A DNA stretch of 64,000 bases from Pyralis farinalis (lineage: Eukaryota; Arthropoda; Insecta; Lepidoptera; Pyralidae). The stretch covers positions 23,942,568 through 24,006,567 of the forward strand of contig OX382275.1 of the NCBI GenBank assembly GCA_947507595.1, written 5' to 3'. Positions within the stretch are counted from its first letter, which is position 1. Every line of letters begins with the position of its first letter. Of the stretch, positions 12,011 through 23,374 are shown one piece after another. The translations under genes and the position numbers were made by a program. Under the pieces are notes generated by a model that searched no databases, was not told the origin of the DNA, and saw only the letters and a program-made list of their open reading frames with translations.

Positions 12011-12368
12011 AGGCTGGCAAGGAATAAGCGACACAGCGAAAAAGACAGATAATAGTACAACATTTTCCCCAAAGAAACTATTTTTATTATTTGCCGTATT
12101 CGAGTTACAGCTTATCAATTTTTTTCATATAAAAGCGATATGTCCACCCCTAACTTCAGCTGTTTACGCGTCAAGCTTCAATTACGCGTCCGAAATGTGT
12201 CAATTATCGGCCACTTTGAATGGTTCCTTGAACTCGCTCGATTTCCTTAACTATATAGATTTAGGTACTTAAAGGTTGTAATAACTATACTTAAAAACAG
12301 ATAGTTCTTTTCGTGGTATCAAAACCTAACTAATAACTCCAAAATGAATAATATCCTATTAATATGAC

Positions 12369-12500
12369 TGACGAGCTCGGTGGCGCAGTGGTGAAATGCG
12401 TTGTAACGCTATTTTGACACCAACACTCGTGGGTTCGATTCCCACACAGTACAAACATTTGTGTGCATGAACATGTCTGTTTGTCTTGGTCTGGGTATTT
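12369..12500 (+). mobile_element. SINE-A head fragment (subtype with tggcgcagtgg)
   Basis: Only the tRNA-like head and the first body segment are present. Box A reads tggcgcagtgg and box B gggttcgattccc. The segment between them differs from the common head (gaaatgcgttgtaacgc versus gaatgacgcgactttgac), so it is a second head subtype. Confidence 0.8.
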
Positions 12501-12718
12501 TCTATGTATAATAAGTATGTATTTACAAAAAAAAAATGTATTTACGTATGTTTATCAGTTGTCTAGTGCCCATAACACAAGCTTCGCTTACTTTGGGGTT
12601 AGATGGCGCTGTGTAATTTGTCCGACAATATTTATTTTATTTTTAATATCTCATTTGTTAATTTACTACATAGTTTAAGTAAGTAAGTTAAGAGGTGAAA
12701 AAAAAAAAACTTTAAAAC

Positions 12719-12823
12719 ACATGCCGTGGCGCCGGCCGACCGCGCCATTGGGACGTCGATGCGGCGAGTAGCGCGCATCTCAGGCTGACAGACCGAAAGT
12801 CCGCGCCGCAGCTTCCCGCACAT
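12719..12823. other. GC-rich island in AT-rich DNA
   Basis: About 100 bases are clearly richer in G+C and CpG than the surroundings (gccgtggcgccggccgaccg and gtccgcgccgcagc). This could mark a promoter or non-coding first exon, but no splice donor with a coding continuation is evident. Nothing else is recognisable in the gene-free stretch 12500-14690 except a SINE-B piece near 13.6 kb. Confidence 0.35.
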
Positions 12824-13554
12824 ATATTAGTTCTGTAATGGCTATTGTTAAATATTACAGTGTAGTAGTAAATTTCAAAGTGGCAACAGTGTAATGATAA
12901 TCTTATAAAGTGAAAGTTCATGAAGTATGTGGAAGGTATACTCCGAGTGCGAAGCTCTTCACACCAAAATGGAAGATTGAACATTGGATTTAAAATTATG
13001 TACCTAACTTTTATTTGTTTTCAACTTTATATCCATGAGATAGGTAGATACAGTTAAGTAAGTGCACGTTAAGTGTAACAATTTGAATTTTGTACCGGTC
13101 GTAAGTCGTAGGTAGGTACGTAATAAGAGATACCTACAATAAATCGTCAAATTTTAAGCGTGAGCTGATCTTAGTTGTACTCCTACATTATTTTAATTGC
13201 AATTACATATGTAATGTAGTATTTCGTGGTAGATTTCGTGCATTGCCTTATAGATAAAGGATTATCAAAGGGTATAGTTATTTAGATACCTACATCTTTC
13301 AGTTAGTTCCATATCATCATAAATATTGTGTGTGTATACGTAGACTATGTTCGGTTAGCGTGGAGTAGGTGCGCAAGCGGGTCTGGTTTACGATATGAAT
13401 TAGGGTTGTCAGAGAAAACAATATTTATTTTGAATATTCATATGTAACGCAATATATGTTTGTAACTATTACAAATCGATTAAGAAACTTTACCATGACA
13501 CCATATTTTCGGGAATGTCAATAGGGGGCTTCCTCCCGGTATATATATATATAT

Positions 13555-13675
13555 ACAAACATAATGAAAAGAAATATGTACATAAATCTAAAAATATGAC
13601 TACAGTGATACATTCAAACGAACGAGGATTCGAACCAAGGACGCCGGGTATTTACAATTTTTCATTTTTATAACG
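13555..13675 (-). repeat. SINE-B head fragment
   Basis: The complement reads ccttggttcgaatcctcg, which contains a tRNA box B (GGTTCGAATCC). It is followed by ttttagatttatgtacatat, matching the corresponding stretch of the SINE-B copy at 37.9-38.1 kb. There is a (ta)n run at about 13543-13553. Confidence 0.5.
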
Positions 13676-14695
13676 AATTCTATAATTGGCATCTGCTCTT
13701 TGTCTACGTAATAAAAACCTACCGATGTGTTTTAATGAAAATTTACATGACGCATGAAAAGATTTAACATGGGATTGTATTTTCTGAGAACTTGGAAAGC
13801 TCCACGCTGGTGGCCGTGGGTTATGCACGCGTCACAAAAATACTGAACCGATTTTCATTAAATTTTTCGTACTTATATTCAATTTTTATCGTTGTTAGTG
13901 TAAATTATGCTATTTCGTTGGAGTATTATTAAGTTATTTAAGTTATTAAGTCAGTAAATCAACATATTAAATGTTTATTTAAATATCAACAGTAATATAA
14001 AAATGTCATAACTCGCCTGTATTTTGCTTTTCATGACTAAACTGTTGAAGATTCGTACAGAAATATGGTCCTCCGAATTAGAGACAAGGCCGGCGATCTA
14101 AGGTGAAGAGGATAGGAAGGGAGAATGATACCAGCAAATTGTTACCAGGTATAATTGCGCGATGACTTCGATGTGGCAATTTCATTAAACAATATTCACA
14201 AACACCTAGTATCTTAACACAATCAAACAGCTGGTACAAGTTAATTCTGCTTCCTGAACGGTAAATTCATCTCCAAGCCGAATCCAAATGCGGAGCATAG
14301 TTACGGACTGTGTTTGTCCATTGAGACGGATCGAGAAAGAATAAATTATATTTTAAAATTAAAACAACTCTGGTCCTCACCTCTCTTCTCCGCTCCTGTT
14401 AACACGAATCTTATTAATTGTTTTTGATTCAACAGTTTGTGAAGGAAAATAAATTACTTATTAATTTAATTACAAGTTACGGTAACTGCTTACGATGAGT
14501 ACTTACGAGACTGTAAGTAAGTCTGTTTCAAGCTTAATGGTTGAAAACAGTTCTTGGAGCCAGTGATTTGACTGTGCATTAATAATGTCTGGCAGTTCTG
14601 ACTACATTACTTGTGCGTATTACCAATATGCAACTAAAGTACGGAAAAACTATAATCAATCTTTTAATATTTTCGTTCATGCAGCAATAAATAAT

Positions 14696-17600
14696 TCAAT
14701 TATTAATTTCAGTTTCTTTTGGCTCCTCGTCCACGGTCTCCAGAGTCGTAACGTGATGTTCTTTCTTTTCTACGACCGGCGGTGCTTCATCGGGCTCCTC
14801 TGGCGTTTCCACGTCTGGTTTCGTAGTCATCTCCTTGATCTCTTGTTCTGCAGCGTCGTATACTACTTTCACATCTCCATTCTTTTGAGAGGCATTTCTA
14901 AGTTCAACATTAAGGCTCCACACCAGTACTAACATGTAGATTTCGAGCACTGAAATCAGTTTTAGTTAGGTTAGTGTCACGTAAATAATTGCATAAACCC
15001 TGCTGAGCCTTCTCAACAAGTACATTGTCTGGAAGATTTAAATGATGTTTTTCTATATATGTCATTTAAATCCCCCGTAAAATGTCTTCAATGCTATGTT
15101 TAAGGTTCTGTGCCATAATACGAAGTCTTTATAAGATCACAAAGAATGACCAACAAACTTGAATTTCGACATAATTTATTATAGCATTCTGATTGGAAAT
15201 GTTAATTCATTAAAAATGTTGTCTTCTTATGAAAATTTTGCTTTGGCACAATTTTAGTAATCTTTCTTCCTTTTCCTTAAGAGGGTGTATAAAGCTGAGT
15301 GGCGGCGGCGCCCTCATTTTGTTTTTATTAACAACGTTAATTTTAAGACCAATTCCAAAAAAAAAAACGCCAATACTGGTAATGAGGAACCATATTTATG
15401 TTTGTTGAGACATTTTATATACGGCCCACCTGACACCGTAGCCTATTAACGCTTGCGATATATTAAGTATCACTCGCGCGATACCTCCTCTGCAGCTTAC
15501 ATAGCAACTCCTTGGGAGCTTACTGGTGACCTCACTCACACGTAGGAACACATCAACCCTCTAGGGAGTTGTTACTTGGCTGCGGTTTTCTGTGAGGTGC
15601 AGGTACTTCCCCAGACGGGCTGCTTTGATGCAATCTACCTCTCTTAAAACATCCAGACCAAGACAAACAGACATGTTCATGCACACAAATGTTTGCCTGG
15701 GAATCGAACCCACGAGCGTTGGTGTCAAAGTCGCGTCATTCACGACTGAGCCACCGAGCTTGTCAAATATACATATTTACAATAGACATTCTGTATTTAT
15801 TATTTATGTACAATTAGTCATAATTTTTGATTATTGCTGTAAGGGCCACAATAAGCGAATAACTAAAATTTTGGTTACGTGTACATACTCGTAGATAATA
15901 AATACAAGAAAAATTTCTAAAAAACACAGATATGGTTCTACAGTGCCAATATTGATCGTTTTTTTGGAATTGGTCTTAAATTCAGCGTTGTTAATAAAAA
16001 CAAAACGAGGGCGCCACTTAGGTTTATACGCCAGAATACACGTCTCTTTTTAATCAGAGGGGCTTAAAAAGACGTATTTTCTAGGATGAATATGAAAGAT
16101 GTGATGCTTACTGATATTAAATATGATGACCGCGACAACTAGGGTGTCTAACGCGGCTATGACCATGGAGTACACGAGGACAGTCATGATCACCGCCGCG
16201 ATCAGGTAGTACATGTACAGCTGTAGCAAAGATCTGTCGTTCTGGAATATAAATATAACCTTTATTGACTGCCACTCATTCAAATAGGTAGCAGCAGTAC
16301 CTACTTTGATCAAGTGGATAGTAGTAACTACCCATATAGTTCATACGACACGAGGGGATCCAAGTGACGACGTTTTTGATCTTCCGTCAAATTGTGAGGT
16401 ACTTACATAAACATGGGTAATGCCTTAATTTTTGCGTAGGTAAGGTTTTTATACTTGGCCATACAAACACCTTAACTTGCCCGAATCAGTTATAAAGTCA
16501 CTTTTTTATCAGGCGCTATCATTAGCCAAACAGCGCTGACATTATTTTCCGTGGTCGCCGTAGAAGAACGTCCTTTGTGCATATCATCAGTGACCTTGCT
16601 CTAACCACGATTGAACTTATTAAACCAGCTAAAGGAAAGGCAGAGATTTTCTGGGATGAGATTTCGTCATGAAAAGCCAATCAAAGTTTGTCATAACTTT
16701 GTTGTTGATATCCTCGAGAAATGACATAGGTATGAATTCAACGTGCATCCACAGCTTCGCAAAAAGTTTTATTCCAAATTTTAATAAAAAAAATTTCGGC
16801 TCATCTTACTGGCCAATTTTAAAAACTTTTAGTGTGACCTCCGTACAACAATTTAACTGCGCTCGTCAATAGAGTAAACAATCTCGCCGTGTCTTTCTCT
16901 CTTACTTTTGAGACAAAATATTAATAATAACCGCACTTACCTTGTACATGCCGCAAAGTAATATCATGGTAAAGCACATTTCCGACGAGTAGGCGAGTAG
17001 AGGGATCGGCTTCGACACATAGTCTTCTACCAGAATTTCTTGAACTTTCATGATTGAAGGCGAGAATGATTCGTTCGCTATGCCCACTATTGCTATATAC
17101 TGAAATGGAATTTATTTTGGACTAAATTTGACCTACCTACTACACACAGTATTGGGCCTTTGCGTGTAAGGAGATAAAAACGGGTAGGTACGTTTTGTAC
17201 AATGGGTTGTGTTCCGACGAGTTATTGGATGTGATACAAATGGGTTCCTTCTACTTCGAATCGTTTGCCGGCAGCTGAGAATTCTGCCTTACACACTAGA
17301 ACTGCAATGGTTTAGTACCGTGCGCTGAAGAGTTCGATGGCGGAATGTTTAGCAATGCTACTTTAACATCCACGCTCGTGAGTACGATTCCCACACAGTA
17401 CAAACATTTGTGTTCATGAATATGTCTATTTGTCCTGGTCTGGACGTTTCTAAGTGAGTTAGGGCGCAGCCCGACTGGTGAATTACCACCACCATACAGA
17501 AAATCGTTGCCAAATAGCAACTCCCTGGATTTTCTGTATGGTGGTGGTAATTCACCAGTCGGGCGGCTGGTGAATTACCACCACCATACAGAAAATCGTT

Positions 17601-19731
17601 GCCAAATAGCAACTCCCTGGAGGGTTGTTGTGTTCCTCCGAGTGAGTGAGATCATCAGTAAGTTTCTAAAAAAAAACTGTGTTAGCAGCAAAGGTTGGTC
17701 GAGAGGCGAAACACGTGTCGCAGCGACGACCAGGCCAGTCGTGGCAACGACGGTGGTGGGGGCATGCGGTTTCTGTTCCAGATGGGGGACGATGTTGCAT
17801 TTACTAACTAATGGCTGGGTGCCGGTCGGCGCTAGGCCGCATGAACTATTGGTGGCGGAAGCACACAAAGCAGGTAGATCAAATTGCGAGCAAATAACAA
17901 CTCTCTGGAAGGTTGTTGTGTTCCTGCGGGTGAGTGACGTCAGTGAGCTCCTAAGAAGTTACTGTGTTAGCCTACGAATAAATAATTTATTCGTAGGTGT
18001 TAGCAGCAAAAACGGCACCGCGCGGGTGATACTTAATATATTGCAAGCGCTCTTAGATTACAGTAACCACTTTACATCAGGTAGGCTTTGTATAAAAAAA
18101 GCGTTTTTATACTTTTTAAGGTGGCAACCAAGCCTAATGGTAAGCGGTTACCCTGAGCTATAATATTTCAATTGCAATGCCGATCCTGTAAAAAGCTCTT
18201 CACGCCTTTTTTCTCTAAGCTATTCTTGGTATCAAAATCTCAAGCGAAGTTCAGTTCCGAAAACACCTGGAGGAGAAGATCAAACTGGCGTTCAAGAAAC
18301 TCGGTGTGCTGAATAAAGCGTAACAGTACTTCAGCTCGGGAGAAAGACTTGTTATACAAGTTTCAAGTCAGAACTGTGTGTGAACTGCAGCTAGAACCTT
18401 GTAACTCGCTTCAGAGAAGAGTCGACGGTACTAAGCTTACAGGGTATCGAATCCTTGAGTTTAAGGTAAGACTGCTCCCCTTTATGTATTCCGCCGATTA
18501 TACCATGGGTTGCGTTCCAAAGAGTTATTCAATATATTGCAAATAGCTTATAATAGAAGCTGCACCGCTCGCCGACGACGTGGAAGTTCATCTTCCCACA
18601 AAGTGGTCTTATTGATTGTATGAAGGAGTAAATGGATGAAATTGTATATCTTGGAAGCTCTTTTAGCAGGGAAAGAAAGTACCTACACCGCTGACGTGGA
18701 TAGATGAGTGATTGCAGGAAACAGCGTGAATGGAGCGTTGGGTAAACTTCTAGACAGCGAAGCCTAAGCTAGAACGCACAGCTCGCTGTACACAACGCGG
18801 TGCTAATCGTAACGCTAAATTATAGAAATCAAAATTGGGTATGGAGAGGGAGCATGAACGTGGAATAGTGCTTGCTGACCGCATTCGTCATGATGATGCA
18901 AACAGTAGAGACTTGGTCTGCAAGAGAGTATCAGTGTTAAAATATGAAAAGGCTCCCTTGGTTCGGACATGGAAAGACGGTAGAAATAATGCAGGATGAG
19001 AGAATAATAATATAGATATACAATGAGAAAGCCGAGGAAGACTCGCCTACCATGAACAAATTGGTCGTATTTTATCAGGTGGCATTAGGATTTCTAGGAA
19101 CCGGTAAACAGGCACGAAAAGAGCTATGAATGTTAAGAAGCAAATAAAGTGTGTAAGGACCGCGTCTTATGGCACTCGGTTCCCTCTGCCTATACCGCAA
19201 GGGACCTAGCGCGAAGATATACATACAAAACTTTTCTTCTTCGTTACTTCCGAGAATTCGTAATTCGATTTGATCGTAAACCTTTTTTGAAATGTCGATC
19301 GATTTTTCAAAATAGGCGTAAAGAGGTTTTTATACCTAGGATCAGCACAAGACAAGAGTGACACCCCTGGTGTTGCAAGTATTCATAGACTACATTAACT
19401 AATTACTAGAGTGTCGTATTACTGGTATAAAAATATATCTATCTATATATATATCTTCATTCATCCCTTGTGGGGTAGACAGGGAGTTATGATGAGGAAG
19501 AAAATGTGACACAACTCGAAATTAAATAAACTTAAAACAGGTACTTACATCAATAATAATATTTAGGAAGGCTATGATATATATTCCTACCCTCACAGGT
19601 GCCCACCAACAGCAGTAATCCAATTTACAATTAACAATTGCTGACTGCACATAGTTGTACAACTTCTCCATAATGCCCACCACGCTACCACCAGAACCAT
19701 TCGTACGAAATGCTCCTAAAATGCTAGTCAT
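14696..19731 (-). CDS. Tetraspan membrane protein, four exons, 241 aa
   Basis: The exons, in order of transcription, are 19731-19549, 17099-16941, 16241-16112 and 14949-14696. They join in frame (phases 0, 0, 1) at canonical AG/GTAAGT-type borders to give 241 codons plus TAA. The protein has a short N-terminus with a DYCCWWAPVR motif (about 38-47). Four hydrophobic segments follow: about 46-60 and on into exon 2, 98-113, 121-156 (long, perhaps one and a half spans) and 157-172. The hydrophilic C-tail of about 65 residues is rich in Glu, Pro and Thr and ends ETEINN. The Cys-pair-before-TM1 layout recalls the LAPTM/DUF4728-type insect tetraspan proteins, but I assign this only tentatively. The start is uncertain: the ATG at 19731 sits close to a possible acceptor (cattttag), so a more 5' coding exon cannot be excluded. 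Intron 3 holds a SINE-A. I expect the C-tail to be cytosolic. Confidence 0.72.
15421..15765 (-). mobile_element. SINE-A, near full length, in an intron
   Basis: Complement of the SINE-A consensus: the tail (acggcccacctgacaccgta) is at the low-coordinate end, and the tRNA-like head (ggaatcgaacccacgagcg, cactgagccaccgagct-like) at the high end. It lies between exons 3 and 4 of the tetraspan gene, in the same orientation as the gene. Confidence 0.9.
17185..17300 (+). mobile_element. Jockey-type LINE fragment
   Basis: The stretch with tgtacaatgggttgtgttc..gagttattgga and tagaactgcaatgg parallels the 55.98-56.11 kb part of the better LINE copy. It has no open frame and lies in intron 1 of the tetraspan gene. 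Confidence 0.55.
17330..18095 (+). mobile_element. Two rearranged SINE-A copies
   Basis: The first copy starts near 17330 with a diverged head (box B region gagtacgattcccac). It carries a triplicated segment whose middle unit is inverted (17469-17622), then continues to gggttgttgtgttcct. A second, 5'-truncated copy runs from about 17880 (aaataacaactctctgg) to tataaaaaaagcg near 18095. A 27-base perfect palindrome is inserted at 17971-17997. Unrelated GC-rich sequence separates the two copies (17690-17870). Confidence 0.75.
18225..18600 (+). mobile_element. Jockey-type LINE fragment, heavily decayed
   Basis: Pieces such as aaactcggtgtgctgaataaagc, acttgttatacaagtttcaagtcagaac and ccttgtaactcg..tcagagaagag follow the region of the LINE at 55.67-55.89 kb. 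No frame is kept. Confidence 0.7.
18610..19217 (+). pseudogene. RTE-type LINE 3' region, decayed
   Basis: Broken frames give EIVYLGSSF, TADVDR, then CKDRVLWHSVPSAYTARDLA just before the 3' end. The 3' end is gcgaagatatacatac. These match the C-terminal part of the RTE ORF at 52676-53758, including its 3' terminus. A LINE tail of the jockey type follows at 19290-19405. Confidence 0.8.
19290..19405 (+). repeat. Jockey-type LINE 3' tail
   Basis: Contains aggcgtaaagaggtttttat, agagtgacacccctggtgtt and attcatagactac. The same order is found in the tails at 19940-20095 and 56220-56360. Confidence 0.6.
19430..19482 (-). repeat. RTE-type LINE 3' tip
   Basis: The text tatatatcttcattcatccc then ttgtggggtagacagg matches the complementary 3' end seen at 52668-52700 (tatatcttcacg..ccttgcggggtaggcag). 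It is 5'-truncated to about 50 bases. Confidence 0.55.
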
Positions 19732-19939
19732 GAAAAATATGTGGATTAATTAGGATGTCGCTTAATTAAAAGGTCGCATAAGTATTAGGCGCTTATAAAT
19801 TGAGTTAATTGTCCGGTGTCATAACACGACAAGGTAACACACATTTTACGGATTCCGTAGACAAATAGGGGAACCCTTCTATCTGTCTGTCACAGTAATT
19901 TGCAGAGACAGAATAGACAGACAAATAGTTTAGTTATTA

Positions 19940-20250
19940 TACACTTAGAAAAGGCGTGAAGAGGTTTTTAGAGGGTAGGCAACGGCAACGCATGAGTGAC
20001 ACCCCTGGTGTTACAAATATCCGTAGACTATGGTGACGGTTTATCGTCAGATAGGACGTTGCCAACTAAGTGGTATTAAAAAAAACCAAAGAAGGGTTGC
20101 CTTGTTAGCCACAGGGGACACATAGAGCGAGCCATACTTCTCGTATTGCCTGCCAGCGTATAAACGCTAAATCTATAAAGATTACGATAACCATTTTACA
20201 TCAAGTATGCCGTATGCTTCTCGATGTTGTATATAAAAATGCATTACTTA
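19940..20250 (+). mobile_element. LINE 3' tail followed by a SINE-A 3' remnant
   Basis: 19940-20095 is a jockey-type LINE tail (ggcgtgaagaggtttttaga, gagtgacacccctggtgtta, tggtattaaaaaa). 20105-20250 is a diverged SINE-A 3' end (gataaccattttacatcaag, gccgtatgcttctcgatgt). Together they show how similar the two tails are. Confidence 0.6.
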
Positions 20251-20512
20251 ATTTAACATTACAATTTCATGTCGATAAATGATATCGTACGACTAAGACT
20301 GGCTCATTGTACATCTTCTAAAATCTGGAAACAGTGTAGCACATAATTCAATTGCGTCTGGATTCTACTATTTCCATTGATAAATATATTGGGATCGTTT
20401 GTGTATTTCCATTGTGATTACGCATAATTAGTCGTCGTCCGTGTCGTCAATTGACTATGTCTTATTTTCTCTTTAGATAAAATCGCTTATCGAGTTAGCG
20501 ATATGCTCGTTT

Positions 20513-20868
20513 TGACGAGCTCGGTGGCGCAGTGGCGAAACGCGCTATTACGTTACTTTGACACCAACGCTCGTGAGTTCGATTCACACACAGGGCAAAT
20601 ATTTGTATACGTAAACATGTCTGGGGAAGTACCTCCACCTCATAGAAAACGCAGCCAAATAACAACTCCCTGGAGGGTTGTTGTGATCCTGCGTGTAAGT
20701 GAGGTCACCAGTAAGCTCCTAAGGAGTTGCTGTGCTAGTAGCAGAGGTAGCATCGCGCGAATGATACTTAATGAATGATATATAATAATAAATAAATAAA
20801 ATAAAAAAATAATGTATTGCAAGCGTTTATAGGCAATGGTAACCGCTTTCCTTCACGTGGGTCGTATT
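20513..20868 (+). mobile_element. SINE-A with internal deletion and AT-rich insertion
   Basis: The head uses the tggcgcagtgg subtype. The body jumps from aaacatgtctg to gggaagtacctcc, losing about 60 bases. An (aata)-rich stretch at about 20772-20815 interrupts the copy before ttgcaagcgttt. The 3' end is gggtcgtatttttttata. Confidence 0.85.
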
Positions 20869-21180
20869 TTTTTATACAACAAGCATGCGGCCCGCATTAG
20901 ATGGTAAACGGTCATCGCAGCTTATTGACGCTCGCAACACCACGGGGATGTTACTCGCGCGCTGCCAATTTTGTGACCCAAGGCTGTTTCGTCAGAGTAC
21001 ACAGTAATTTCTCTGCTATACCTCACCTTTCAAATAGAACACAGCTATATAAATATAGTTGCTTGGCGGTAGAAATAGGTGAAACAGAGGTACCCACGCA
21101 GACGGCTTTTGTACAAAGTCTCCCTTGATGCGATGATATATATAAATATATACCTCCCGACGTTGTATAAAAAAAAACTT
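20869..21180. repeat. LINE/SINE tail mosaic
   Basis: 20875-20990 resembles the complement of a LINE tail (gatggtaaacggtcatcgca, cgctcgcaacaccacgggg). 21125-21175 ends like SINE-A (acctcccgacgttgtataaa). Borders cannot be set by eye. Confidence 0.4.
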
Positions 21181-21499
21181 TATTACTGACATGGTACAGG
21201 GATGCCATTATATTTTATCCACTTGTATTATAAAGTTTGAGCATACGTCGCAGTGAGGGTAACTTTGCGCATTGTAAGTGAACAACACAGTGTTTACTCT
21301 AATCGTAGAAGAACAAAGTCATACTTCTGTGATTATCTATACTTATTAATAACTTTTTAATGTATATATTTACAAGCGGCCGCCCACGAATTCGTCTCCG
21401 TGGACTTCTTTCAGTAGCCTGTTGTATACTGAAGATAAAATATTAAATTTACTTGACGTAATTATTTTGACCACTATAATTTTATATTTAACTTCTTCA

Positions 21500-21700
21500 T
21501 CTAAGTGTTTATCGCGGTTGCATCCTAAGCCTTGGCTTGGGAGCCCTGGGTCCGCTCCGACCGGTTGCCGACTGCCGTCATCCTCAAACTCCCCACTTGA
21601 GGTGTATTTTTCAACCAGCAGCGCCTCGTTTGCTGCCCGACTGGGTGCACCGCGTGCAGGATGGCTTTGGCTCTTAAGGTGAGTGAGTCACTAAGATACA
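21500..21700 (+). repeat. Dispersed repeat of unknown class
   Basis: Contains cggttgcatcctaag..ttggcttgggagccctgggtcc and later caaccagcagcgcctc. A shorter diverged copy occurs at 63334-63380 (cggttgcgtcctatg..tggagcccagggtcc). No inverted ends, A-tail or coding frame is visible. Confidence 0.45.
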
Positions 21701-21888
21701 CCCCAACAAAAGGACTCTATTTATAATCAGCTTTCAATATTATTACTACTAGGGATTTAATGAAATAATACAAAAAAAATGTATTTTGTTTTTTTGATTG
21801 TTGATATTCCTTCCATTAGGTCAGAGCTGGTGTCAGGTCTTGGTTCGGCTGAAGCGGAGATGGTGCTAGTTATTGCTTTATCATCACC

Positions 21889-22440
21889 TTAAATTTCACT
21901 GTCATCATAACTGTCCTCATCATTCGAGTCGCTATGATCATCAGCAAAAATGATAAATTGGTCAGTGACTGAATCTACTACATGATCACTATTTACACTC
22001 GTACATTTCGATTCAATGTCTTTGACCTTTTGGCGTAATTTTTGCCACTCGCTAGCGCCCATTAACGCAGCCTTCTTCATAAGCGCTATTCCTTTGCCAG
22101 TGTTCCAGCGGACATTTTTGCTACCCACATACGCTTATGGCTGCCCTGTTGCTGTATGGAGGTAAGCGAAGCTCTTTGTAGTCGGATAACATTTAACAAT
22201 GCTATTTTGTGCTGTTCCTTATGTCCTTTTATCAATTTAAACAGCTGGGGTTTTAACATTTTTTCATTGTATTGAACCACTTTTTCTTTTAACCAATTTT
22301 GCATAAGTATCTGTTTTTTTTTTAATTTGTCGTTGGGGCAGGATCAGACTGTTTGTTGTGATATGACGTGTTATCAACTACTACAACCAAATTCGATGGC
22401 AAAAGAGATTGGGCAAATTTGTATAGCGCCATGACCCCGT
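21889..22440 (-). pseudogene. C-terminal part of a Tc1-like (DDE_3) transposase
   Basis: Read on the minus strand from 22440: FAQSLLPSNLVVVVDNTSYHN (the second catalytic Asp in the VVDN box), then QNWLKEKVVQYNEKMLKPQL and FKLIKGHKEQHK. After RLPPY the frame slips and the NPIE region with the third catalytic residue is lost. A further frame gives VGSKNVRWNTG and an acidic C-terminus ending DDSEI. The layout matches the DDE_3 branch of IS630/Tc1/mariner transposases. The N-terminal portion lies at 23375-23690, separated by a SINE-A and other sequence. It is dead. Confidence 0.75.
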
Positions 22441-22842
22441 GCGGCCTCTGATAAAACTTATATCGATAAGCTGGCCTTAGCTACTATAATCATTGTATAA
22501 AATCTTACTTCTGTCAGAGGCCGGAGAAGGAAGGAAACTTTTTTGTTTCTCAGGGTCTGTATTACGTAATAAGTTTTATATATTGAAGGCAGTTAGGATA
22601 TTTGTATAAAACCGTTAAACTACTGTTTGTTCTAATGATTTAGTCAGTTGAGAAACACAAACGGATAACGGATAGCACACAAATCGCAACGACGGGTGAC
22701 GAAGGACTGAAGAAATACAAAGAAACCCCGTTCTCAGAATGACCAGCATAGCCCGTCTCTTTCGCTCCCGCATTGTGTTCGTGTCGCACTTGCGCCCAAA
22801 AGAGCACTGCGGCATTATATGCTCAAGCGCAGGTAGAAATAT

Positions 22843-23197
22843 TGACGAGCTCGGTGGTTCAGTCGTGAACGACGCGACTTTGACTCCATCGCTCGTGGGT
22901 TCGATTCCCACACAAGGCAAACATTTGTGTGCATGAAAATGTGTGTTTGTCTTGGTCTGGATGTTTTAAGATAGGTAGGGCGCATCAAAGCAGCCCGTCT
23001 GGGGAAGTACCTCCACCTCACAGAAAACCGCAGCCACCAGTAAGCTCCCAAGGAGTTGCTGTGTAAGCAGCAGAGGAGGTATCGCGCGAGTGATACTTAA
23101 TATGTCGCAAAGGTTAATAGGCTACGCTACCCGCTTTACATCAGGTGGGCCGTATGCTTGTATGCCTCACGACGTAGTAAGAGTATAATGAAAAAAG
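22843..23197 (+). mobile_element. SINE-A between the two transposase halves
   Basis: Complete head (tggttcagtcg; gggttcgattccc) and complete 3' end (catcaggtgggccgtatgct, cacgacgtagtaag, A-run). About 50 bases of the body (from aaataacaactccc to gtgagtgaggt) are missing. Confidence 0.9.
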
Positions 23198-23374
23198 AAA
23201 TGCGAACCGTGGGGTTTATGTGAATAAATAACCAAAATATATTACAAAAACAAAGTGTTTTATTTGAAAAGTGACATAAGTTACAACATTTATTTATATA
23301 TATTCGGAACCTATGTATTACACTGAGTAAAGCCACATGTGTCTCTCTCTTTGTTGTCCGCGTCTACATCATGA

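Noticed and set aside
16390..16900. A possible second mariner-like remnant in an intron of the tetraspan gene.
   Set aside because: The frame looks vaguely transposase-like, but I could not find inverted ends or a motif firm enough to name it.
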